Origin: Chrysomallon squamiferum
Taxonomy: Eukaryota > Mollusca > Gastropoda > Neomphalida > Peltospiridae
Assembly: GCA_012295275.1 (NCBI GenBank)
Contig: CM022670.1
Location: forward strand, 23,071,755 to 23,101,754
Length of the DNA: 30,000 nucleotides
Direction of reading: 5' to 3'
Positions 22,074 to 30,000 of the stretch are shown here, one piece after another. The first letter of the stretch is position 1. Each line of letters starts with the position of its first letter. The notes below the pieces were generated by a model. It did no database searches, was not told the DNA's origin, and worked only from the letters and a program-made list of their open reading frames with translations. Made by a program: the position numbers and the translations under genes.

Positions 22074-22226
22074 TGATCATGATGGTCATACTCTTAAGAT
22101 GCGTTTCTTTAAAAACAAAATCAATTGTTTACGGATATCCCGCTACTATTGTCGCATTCGAAAAGAAATATCAAACTATATCATATTACAAGTGACATTA
22201 AAACTAAAACTGATATTTCGTCAGTA

Positions 22227-22284
22227 ATACATACATGCATACATACATACATATATAAATACATACACACACACACACACACAT
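22227..22284. repeat. (ATAC)n then (CA)n
   Basis: Imperfect ATAC units pass into about 10 CA units. Confidence 0.9.
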
Positions 22285-22845
<561 letters not shown>

Positions 22846-22992
22846 ATATAATGACAGAATTGTAAATGCTTAGGCCAGATAATAATTGTTTTACTAATGA
22901 TAACTTCATTGTCACTAATTACGTATGTAAATGAATATTCTTTTTCAAGCCGCAACAAATATTATAAACGCACCTACTGGCTGTGAACTTTA

Positions 22993-23000
22993 TGACGTCA
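22993..23000. promoter_or_regulatory. Perfect CRE palindrome
   Basis: TGACGTCA, the full consensus for CREB/ATF dimers, about 1 kb left of a second perfect copy. Confidence 0.45.
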
Positions 23001-23490
23001 TTTCACCCCATCATTCGTAATAGTAATTATGTGCACTATCAGACTGCGCTAGGTGTCTCGTTTAATTGAACCTGTTATCTAATCTTTGCGTGACCAAAAC
23101 TGGCTGTAATTGTCGTTAATTGAGTATTACAAGCCATAACCAATGTGTCTATAATTCTTTGTTCACACATAGATATGACATCAGCAAATGAAATTAATCT
23201 TATAGAAGGGAAAAAAGAAAAAGAAAAAGAAAGAAGAAAAAAGATGATATACTAGTAGACGTTTAGATATTTATTCTTTGTTCAGCTACAAATACATATT
23301 CTTTGTTCATTAAATACACTTTAAAGAAAAATATGTTTTTGTTTCAAGTTAACATAGAAACAAACATGTAAAAAAATATTAAATAAATTAAATTCACAAA
23401 GCAGCGTAATTTTAAATGGTTAATGTATTAAGCATATATCTTATAAAATCTTTCTATTTTTCTGTTTGCTTGTTATACACTTACAACCAC
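23001..23490. other. Unique AT-rich DNA with A/G-rich patch
   Basis: A purine patch of AAAAG/AAAG units lies at 23206-23245. Otherwise nothing is recognised. Confidence 0.5.
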
Positions 23491-23549
23491 ACATATACAA
23501 ATATGTATATGTACTCAAACTTACACACACATATATATATATATATATA
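23491..23549. repeat. Imperfect ATAC/CA then (AT)n
   Basis: Loose ATAC and CA units end in a pure AT tract at about 23530-23549. Confidence 0.85.
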
Positions 23550-23603
23550 GCTATAAATAAATAAAAGTTTTATTTGTTCATTTCTTTTTGATAAAAATGA
23601 TTA

Positions 23604-23660
23604 CGTTGTAGCTCTTTATTTTATTTTCATTTATTTTATTTTATTTATTTATTTATTTTC
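23604..23660. repeat. (TTTTA)/(TTTA)n array
   Basis: Mixed penta- and tetranucleotide units. Confidence 0.85.
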
Positions 23661-23710
23661 TTTTAAACCAATATATACACTTACAAAAATAATATGATTA
23701 ACATGCCTAG

Positions 23711-23758
23711 CTATATATATATATATATATATAGATAGATAGATAGATAGATAGATAG
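23711..23758. repeat. Compound (TA)n(TAGA)n microsatellite
   Basis: About 11 TA units pass into about 6 TAGA units. Confidence 0.95.
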
Positions 23759-23949
23759 CATTTCGCGTGTTATTGTGTTTTTTTATAACGTATTTGTATC
23801 AGATATTGTTGTTATGTTTTGTTTTTATTATTATTCCACATACATAATTAATTATTTAACAATGGAAATGTATGATTACCGCTCCTAGATAATACCAGGT
23901 CATAACTCCCTCCTTTTTTAACTGATGTAATACACTACGTAATTCACTC

Positions 23950-24080
23950 ATTGACGATCTCCTGCTGTTAACGTGACGTCACCCTGACGTTTACGTCTTT
24001 CCCGCATTTGCAAACGTCACAGTGAATTTTATACAAATTCACGTATTTTTTCCCCCCAATCCTTTGGCTTTTGCTGACGT
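23950..24080. promoter_or_regulatory. CRE cluster with inverted repeat
   Basis: The 10-bp palindrome GTGACGTCAC (23973-23982) contains a perfect CRE. CRE half-sites follow: TGACGT (23985-23990), TACGTC (23992-23997), ACGTCA (24014-24019) and TGACGT (24075-24080). An 8-bp perfect inverted repeat, GTGAATTT/AAATTCAC with a 5-bp spacer, spans 24022-24042. The density is far above what AT-rich DNA should give by chance and suggests a CREB/ATF-responsive element, possibly serving the candidate promoter about 300 bp to the right. Confidence 0.45.
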
Positions 24081-24249
24081 GTCTTATGAATGAACATCAC
24101 TATACAACGTTTACTTCAAAAATAATCAGACCACTCATTCCCCCAAGGCACCTTTTTTGTTAAAATTCTGAAGCACTTTCGTCTTCCGCTGTACTGAAGG
24201 AGTAAACGTATACGTAAATACTATCCTCATGACCCGTGCCGCCAGATTC

Positions 24250-24316
24250 GTGACGACGTCACGGAGCCAGTGGCGAAAGCCGCCAGCTATTTTGTAAATA
24301 GAAAAAGTTATAAATA
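24250..24316 (+). promoter_or_regulatory. Candidate core promoter: CRE palindrome, AT-rich palindrome, TATA box
   Basis: In order: the 13-bp palindrome GTGACGACGTCAC (24250-24262), two CRE half-sites around a central A; CTATTTTGTAAATAG (24287-24301), an inverted repeat resembling a MEF2 site; and TATAAATA (24309-24316). The 47-bp gap from CRE to TATA fits known CRE-driven promoters. A start would be expected near 24340, but no good initiator is visible there. The + orientation is assumed from the TATA box and the downstream ATG. Confidence 0.35.
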
Positions 24317-24401
24317 TCGCCCGTTATATTGGGTTGCTAATGATCTCGATTCCTGATTTGTGGAAAAATCTGTGAGGCATGCAGATGCTTCTCTCTGAAC
24401 A

Positions 24402-24462
24402 ATGGTGACTAATACACGACCACTGATAGCATCGGTTTGCTGTTTGGAATACACGATTTCTG
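24402..24462 (+). CDS. Possible first coding exon, very tentative
   Basis: The ATG at 24402 has A at -3 and G at +4, a good initiation context, and lies about 60 bp after the expected transcription start of the candidate promoter. The frame reads M-V-T-N-T-R-P-L-I-A-S-V-C-C-L-E-Y-T-I-S, with a small hydrophobic stretch, before a donor-like CTG|GTAAAT at 24462/24463; unspliced it stops after 26 codons. Against it, bases from about 24445 belong to a degenerate repeat whose other copies carry a similar word (TCTGATAAATATT), so the donor may be incidental. No homology is recognised. Confidence 0.12.
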
Positions 24463-24775
24463 GTAAATATTTTAAAAGTTAATATTATTTTATTCCGTTC
24501 GGCGTATAGATCATACGATTACTGATGTTTATTTATTTATTTATTTGTTTGTACACTGATCTACGGAATATACGATTTCTGATGAATATTTAATAGTTTA
24601 TTCTATTATTATCTTGTTGCTTTTTTTTTTTAAATTCAATTTAGCATGTGAAATATATGATTTGTGGTAAATGTATTTGTTTGTTGTATAGAATATATCA
24701 TTTCTGATAAATATTTACTGAGTAAATTTGTATTTACAAACTGATGTAGAGAATATAGTATTCTTTATTTTTTTA
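24445..24775. repeat. Degenerate repeat with AATAYACGATTTCTG motif
   Basis: Six diverged copies of a motif like GAATATACGATTTCTGATAA occur near 24449, 24512, 24568, 24654, 24693 and 24751, each often followed by ATATTTA. Spacing is irregular (39 to 86 bp), so this is a decayed tandem array or a run of short insertions. A (TTTA)n stretch lies at about 24528-24546. Confidence 0.55.
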
Positions 24776-24858
24776 ATAAATTGTTTTGTGTAAAAATTAT
24801 ATTAATGTCGTTGACATGAAACATTTTTATATGGTTTGTATGATGTCAAATTATTAAT

Positions 24859-24882
24859 ATACTACTGCTACTACTGCTGCAG

Positions 24883-24918
<36 letters not shown>

Positions 24919-24941
24919 TTACTATTACTACTACTACTATT
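24859..24941. repeat. (ACT)n array with GCT variants
   Basis: ACT units with early GCT and later ATT variants. Confidence 0.93.
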
Positions 24942-25073
24942 AGTAATCTCAATAATAATACTTTTTCTAATTTCACCTGTACAGTATCATTACATTTACT
25001 ATCACGATTACTACTACCACCATCTTTACTATTACTACTATACCGTCTCTGCTAATTCTACCACGTTTATCAC

Positions 25074-25086
25074 ACACAGCCACACA

Positions 25087-25119
<33 letters not shown>

Positions 25120-25133
25120 CCACACATTACTTT

Positions 25134-25165
<32 letters not shown>
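25074..25165. repeat. (CA)n then (ACT)n
   Basis: A CA tract with TA and AA interruptions (25074-25127) is followed within a few bases by ACT units (25133-25165). Confidence 0.93.
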
Positions 25166-25219
25166 TTACTATTATCAACATCAGTGTCCACCGCACTGGC
25201 AATGAGACGGTTCCTGTGT

Positions 25220-25350
25220 GATCATCATTATCATCATCATCATCATCATCTTCATTATCATCATTATCATTATCATTACTATTATTATTGTCGTTGTTGT
25301 TGTTGTTATTATTATTACTATTGCTATTGTTGTTATTGTTATTATTATTA
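25220..25350. repeat. (ATC)/(ATT)/(GTT)n imperfect cluster
   Basis: ATC units grade into ATT and then GTT units with many variants. This ends a 500-bp region dominated by trinucleotide repeats. Confidence 0.9.
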
Positions 25351-26872
25351 ACTTAGTTGTCATTACTTTTCTATATGAGATATCCTTTTGAATCCCATTC
25401 CACTCTTCTTGTTAAAGTCAATTACACTGTGAACGAGCAGATACACTAAATAAAAATAAACAAGTTTGTCTGTGCTGGGTTTAGATATAGACGCATCTGA
25501 ACAGTTTTACTGATTTCTTTGATCAATAATCTGTTAACACTGCGCTGCTGAAGTGATAGCAGGATACCTTTCCAGGATAACTTGCTTGAATATTTCAGTT
25601 ATTACACCGAGAAACAAAACGTGGGAGACAAAGCCAGTGACAGATTAGTGGAAAATGCTTGCTGATTGATTATTCTTCTGGGTTGTTACACATGGGGATT
25701 TTAAATGTGGGTGTCTTCTGGGCTGGTCAGTTTTGATCATTTAAACACTTCATACTGTTTTGTATAGTCGCATAAAATTTACATTGATTTGTTATTAAAA
25801 TGTATGTGACATCACGTGATTGCAATACGTTTATCTTTGGCAAAAGACCAAGTTTGTTTTGCGACTGATCTTTGACATGGTTCATCTGGATGACATCTTT
25901 GAAGCAAGCTAAGCTGTAACTGACAATCGCAGATGGAGCATGTTGTCGTAGGTAGAATAATGTTGGAAGGTTAGTTACAAATGCAAGGATAGTGTAATGA
26001 AACGCATTTTTACTAAAGTATCGGTGAATCTGAATTATTTCAGAGGCTGGCTATAAAATGTCACCAATTCGTGTTAATCGACAGCATCACCGTAGAAACA
26101 GAGTGAACTGGTATAAGTAAATCATTAATAATTTATAAACTCTTTTCGTTTCTTTTGTGGTGCATAGGCCTATGTCAGTAATTTCAAAAGTGAATAATGT
26201 AAATAACCTACCTGTACTGTACTAAAACATAGGTTACAATCAACACGTTCAGTTTCAGACTCTTTTGGTCGGTTATTATAATTATAATTAAAATCGCGTA
26301 CGGTCATTATTAATATGAAGATTTGTTTAAATTAATAATGCGTACCTATTAAACAGACCTCTCGACTGTCTACCAGTTGGGAAGGGCAGACAACTGTGTT
26401 TTACGTACGATACATTTTTAATGCGCTTGTTAATATTTATAGCGCACTACTTTTTCTGATCGCGCTATCTGCGATATACGGCTACCATTAACAGAACTAG
26501 ATAATGCAAGCTGGGGCAATTTGAACTTATTGCTTGTATCGGCTTTACCATTACGCTGAAATGAGAATGCAGATGTAGCGAATTCATTTCCTGACTTCTT
26601 CTCCAAAAGATCTTTGAAGTGCAGCGCACGATAATTGTATAAGATCTAAAAGAGATGATCAATATTCTTAAGTGAAATTTTCTATTGGTATTCCTATACT
26701 ATATGATTTTATTTTAGGTATTTTTTCCCTTCGAATTTCCTCTTCACATGATGAGGCTGGTAAAAGACACAGAAGGAATAAGAAACTTGAAACCTAACAG
26801 GAGTAGAGTGAACAATTGCCGCCAAATGTAATTTGCATCTTAAGTTTTCTCGCCGCTCGAGCTTCAAGAAGT
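25351..26872. other. Long unique stretch, no gene supported
   Basis: About 1.5 kb with little simple repeat. The only motifs noted are the E-box palindrome TCACGTGA (25812-25819) and small AT-rich inverted words near 26274-26340. Minus frames at 26465-26662 and 26709-26903 have no domain; the latter starts inside a poly-A run. Confidence 0.5.
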
Positions 26873-26891
26873 AAAAAAAAAAAAAAAAAAA
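26873..26891. repeat. Poly-A run (19 A)
   Basis: Homopolymer. Confidence 0.85.
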
Positions 26892-27601
26892 GAAACCATC
26901 CATAGAATAGTGAGACTGTATTGCCTGTTTATAACTTCATCTTGGCAGTGCTTACCACTGGAGATGTTATTTTATGTGTTTTTAGTTACTTGTTTGTCAA
27001 AATATGTTTATTTACTGTCTTGGTTTTGTTATTTATTTCGTAGCCCGTATTGTGTCTTTCTTTAAAGTTGTTCTTTTCTCTCTTGCTGAGATTGATCCAC
27101 TATTGTTCATAACTGTATTTATTTGAACTGCTGTTGCTGTTGTTGCTAGATTGTGTAGAAGTGAATATTTTTTTGTAAATGCCAAAGTGTTGAAAGGTCC
27201 TGGTTGGATCGCGTTACTTGCACTGAGGAAATACGTTGTTGCTCCATAGAGTGATTTATTGTGATTTTGTGAAGAGAGCAGTTTTATCTGTCTGTGTTGG
27301 CAAGCAGAAGCTTTAATATCCTTGATACCGTTTTATGTTAAAAAGAAGAAGAAGAAAAAAATGTACTTAAAAAATTCCTCTTTCGAGTATTGGTCACATT
27401 CACACTTCACAAGCCATGCTTGAAATGTCAGTCGACACAAGAGAAAGGAAAAACACATTTGCGCTAATTCAAACAAAAAACAATTCTTTTAATGAAAACA
27501 GCTCGGTAGAAAATTAAATTGGATGTGGTCTAGTTCTACTAGGTCCCTTAGATAAAAACAGAAACAGAAGAAAGAGAGATAGGAGAGAATAGAAGGAAGG
27601 T
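26892..27601. other. Unique sequence, no feature
   Basis: Unique DNA with small GTT units near 27131-27145 and an A/G-rich patch near 27342-27361. Confidence 0.5.
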
Positions 27602-27650
27602 AAAAAAAACAAAAAAAAAAAAACAACAACAATAATAATAATTATTATTT
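27602..27650. repeat. A-rich then (AAC)/(AAT)/(ATT) units
   Basis: A runs pass into short AAC, AAT and ATT units. Confidence 0.85.
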
Positions 27651-27748
27651 AACGATGTACTCAACATACTGCTAATGCCATTATAGTGCCTTACATGTGA
27701 TTATGAGACAAAATAATCAAAGGAAGTAACGACTATGCAATGGGCTAC

Positions 27749-27773
27749 TTTTTTTTTTTTTTTTTTTTTTTTT
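27749..27773. repeat. Poly-T run (25 T)
   Basis: Homopolymer. Confidence 0.9.
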
Positions 27774-27821
27774 AAAGGCAGCATATGTTCTTTTCTGTGG
27801 AAGTAATAATAAGCATAACAC

Positions 27822-27846
27822 TTTATTTATTTATTTATTTATAAAT
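27822..27846. repeat. (TTTA)n microsatellite
   Basis: About five TTTA units just before the tRNA-like segment. Confidence 0.85.
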
Positions 27847-27862
27847 TAGTGGTCGGCGCTGG

Positions 27863-27925
27863 CTAGACATCGAGATAATTCAGCTGGTACAGACTCTAGA
27901 TTTTATCCTGCGACCAGTTCCACTC
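27863..27925 (+). mobile_element. Decayed tRNA-like segment, possible SINE head
   Basis: GATAATTCAGCTGGTACAGA (27874-27893) resembles the 5' half of a tRNA with its A box. CTAGATTTTATCCTG (27896-27910) resembles a tRNA-Lys-type anticodon arm, and CCAGTTCCACTC (27914-27925) a decayed B box. Order and spacing fit a tRNA, but the arms pair poorly, so this is not a working tRNA gene. A tRNA-derived SINE head is the likely source. The TTTA tract on its left is on the wrong side to be its tail. Confidence 0.35.
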
Positions 27926-28329
27926 AGACCAAATCTCTACCGCCCATCAGCAGAGCGTCCCTGTCGTGTTGTTAGTTACTGTTTCACAACTAATTACTTT
28001 CTTCTTCAAACAATCAGCGTAAACACGACTTCATTTTTTTTTTAAACAATCATCATGGTCATTACGAGAAATGGGTTTTTTAAAAGAGTCTCGTGGCTGA
28101 ACGTATTATTTTTCCAGTAACCAGAAACAAAGTAGTTTGCACTTTACGCCAAAGCCAGTAATCATATCGATAAATTTATTAAGATCAATACGCCGAACAT
28201 TTTACATTCCATTTTCTTCTACTCGAAATTGCTTTAGCTGTAATGAACATTAATACAATTCAGGATGTCTCTCGATTTTGCTCGCAGTTGATAAAAACAA
28301 ACTAAAGTGAATTCCGGCCTCTGTCTGAA

Positions 28330-28392
28330 AGGTCAGAATTGTTAACAGCACTCGCCTGCCTGTCACCGTGCAGGCACGAGATGATGCTCATC
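28330..28392 (+). mobile_element. Decayed tRNA-like segment with hairpin, possible SINE head
   Basis: GTTAACAGCACTCGCCTG (28341-28358), then TGTCACC and GCACGAG, then ATGATGCTCATCC resemble the A box, a GTC (Asp-type) anticodon region and a damaged B box of a tRNA-derived SINE. The middle also folds as a hairpin: CTCG + CCTGC pair with GCAGG + CGAG around a 10-nt loop (28351-28380, 2-nt bulge). No tail or target duplication was identified. Confidence 0.35.
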
Positions 28393-28776
28393 CACTTACA
28401 TTTCAAAATACACCGGTGACGATGATGTCGATACGAAAAATAATATATCATGTTAACAGTAATTGCATTTATTGTTACTGTTTTTTTTGTTTTATAATGA
28501 AGATTATGTTATTATTGTTTGTTATTATTTTACTATTATTACTACTCCTATTACAAATGCTTCTATATGCAGTCATGCTACAGGAACAGTTGTAATTACT
28601 ACAGTATCATTACAAATATTATATCCATTGTTAATACTTCTAGTTCTTCTATTAACCACTACAAATGATGTCTTGGAAGCATTTTTCTGAATATTTTTTT
28701 TATTTTATTTGAATTTTATCTTACTTTTTTTTAATGTTTTTTTACTTTATTTATTTGTTTCATCTTCTTATCGTCT

Positions 28777-28778
<2 letters not shown>
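28393..28778. other. T-rich low-complexity sequence
   Basis: Imperfect ATT/ACT-like triplets and T runs. The Leu-rich frames here are composition artefacts. Confidence 0.55.

Positions 28779-28807
<29 letters not shown>
28779..28807. repeat. Poly-T run (29 T)
   Basis: Homopolymer. Confidence 0.9.
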
Positions 28808-29160
28808 CATTATTTTAAACATTATTGATTTTGGTTAATATAAATGCTGATAAAATCTAAAACAATTTCACTATTTCGAATGAAATGTCACCAGTGTGAA
28901 TATTTCGCTTAAACGATTGAGAAAGCTTGTAATACTGTGAATCAATAAAATGAAATGAAAACGTGATTTTGACAGTGATACATTGATACCTGACGTAATT
29001 CTCTTTTCATCTCTCGCAAGGTTGTCAGCTGGCTAGTATTTTATTTTTATTATTATTTCTTTCTTTTTATTTTCATTTTTATGCATGTTTCTGCGTCATA
29101 AGGTTTGCATATACAGTTGACTACTTTGAATTATAGATTCTAAATTCCAGCCTCAACGTC
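28808..29160. other. Unique AT-rich sequence
   Basis: No feature beyond T-rich runs near 29041-29075. Confidence 0.5.
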
Positions 29161-29369
29161 GATAGCAAAATGATAACGATAACAGCTAAAATATCGATAC
29201 AATTTGCAAATAATAAAATTCAAACGGGGATAGATAATAAATTATCTGATCCAATCACATTGTCTGTGTTAAAATGATTGGCCAAATGCACGCAGAAGCA
29301 AAAATATCGACAAATCAACTGAAAATAGTTAACAACATCGATACAATAATCGTAAATTGTTGTATCGAT
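29161..29369. promoter_or_regulatory. CGATA/ATCGAT motif cluster with inverted repeat
   Basis: Within 210 bp there are ACGATAAC, TATCGATAC (29192-29200), ATATCGAC and the inverted pair ATCGATACAA (29337-29346) / TTGTATCGAT (29360-29369), with perfect 10-bp arms and a 13-bp spacer. TATCGATA and CGATA words are bound by DREF and BEAF-type factors in insects. Whether similar factors act here is unknown. Confidence 0.3.
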
Positions 29370-30000
29370 ATCAAGAAACATCCGATTCTGTTTTCATATA
29401 TGTTTTGTTATTTCTGTGGTTGAAGCAGTGCATCTCAGCTGGTAAGGGATTGTTAACAAATTTTAGAGCAGAGCTTATAAACATCCTGAATAGACCCATG
29501 TATGTGACGAGTGTATTGCACTTATAATCGCGACGAGTTTTTATTTAGCAATTTCTTACAGAATAACTAATGAAATTGTCACAAACTTTAACAAAATTAT
29601 CATATCAGATAATTTTCGTAAAAAAAAAATATATATATATATATATATGTATATTATTAATATTTTCTTGTTAGAAACATTTCACATAAAATACATATTG
29701 TTAACATTTTCATATCTCAGACATTCTTTTAACATTTACCTTTAGATATATATATGTAAATATACGTAAAAATATATCTGAAATATTTCACACAAACATA
29801 TATTAACTCTTTACAAATACTTAATTTGTATTTCAGTCTGTTTCGAAGTGATAAATCAACCAGTAAAAAAAGAGAAACAGATCTCCTTTCATTATGGTTT
29901 GAGTTAGCATCACGAAAATAACTGTTATACTTAATATTAGAATTAATGATCTGTACGAAACATTTAGTTAAAAAATTACATTTTCTCTGTCATTAAAAAA
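29370..30000. other. AT-rich sequence with short (AT)n
   Basis: A 9-A run and an AT tract lie at about 29621-29648, with smaller AT-rich patches around 29740-29800. No gene is seen to the window end. Confidence 0.55.

Noticed and set aside
26529-26552. TTATTGCTTG start resembling the miR-137 seed
   Set aside because: The following bases diverge, and flanking sequence does not provide a complementary arm for a precursor hairpin.
27846-27862. AGTGGTCGGCGCTGG resembling a hAT terminus
   Set aside because: No partner terminus or 8-bp duplication was found, and the sequence continues into the tRNA-like segment.

Overview
This window looks like non-coding DNA from an animal nuclear genome: AT-rich, without recognisable genes and crowded with microsatellites. 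The mix of very long (CT)n/(GA)n tracts, (ATAC)n, (AT)n, (ATT)n, (ACT)n and (CA)n arrays, poly-A/poly-T runs and old transposon debris is what mollusc genomes, especially cephalopods such as octopus, usually look like. That placement rests on texture alone and is tentative. No bacterial operon, rRNA, intact tRNA, CRISPR array, reverse transcriptase, transposase or viral gene was seen. The open frames present are short, and most are microsatellites read as repeats of Ser-Leu, Arg-Glu, Thr-His or Asn.

Layout. 1-6500: AT-rich unique sequence with tetra- and trinucleotide arrays, a degenerate short-period repeat (1100-1446), a 59-bp minisatellite (3262-3960) and copy A of a dispersed repeat (5490-5572). 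6569-6834: a non-autonomous hAT-like DNA transposon with an apparent 8-bp target duplication, the best-supported mobile element here. 6835-16600: long (CT)n/(GA)n, (CA)n and (ATAC)n arrays separated by unique blocks, the more complex ones at 7870-8470, 12480-12800 and 14345-14725. 16860-18060: GC-richer unique sequence with dense palindromic transcription-factor-like motifs (paired GATA, TCACGTGA, TAATTA palindrome, paired E2F-like sites, octamer, CTCF-like site) and copy B of the dispersed repeat (17229-17330). 18100-22900: poly-A runs, a 21-bp tandem repeat (18900-18983), a 33/39-bp hierarchical minisatellite (20207-20556) and compound microsatellites.

22990-24465 carries the most gene-like signal: two perfect CRE palindromes, further CRE half-sites, a 13-bp CRE-type palindrome, a TATA-like box and an ATG in good context followed by a donor-like site. 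It may be a promoter and first exon on the + strand, but the coding part overlaps a degenerate repeat, so this is weak. 24859-25350 is a compound trinucleotide cluster. 25360-30000 is mostly unique AT-rich DNA with two decayed tRNA-like segments (possible SINE heads) and a cluster of CGATA motifs including a 10-bp inverted repeat.

No novel gene system was found. The leads are candidate cis-regulatory blocks, two minisatellites with internal architecture, one MITE and one unnamed dispersed repeat family. Motif calls were made by eye, and orthologue alignment, RNA-seq and a repeat library would decide them.
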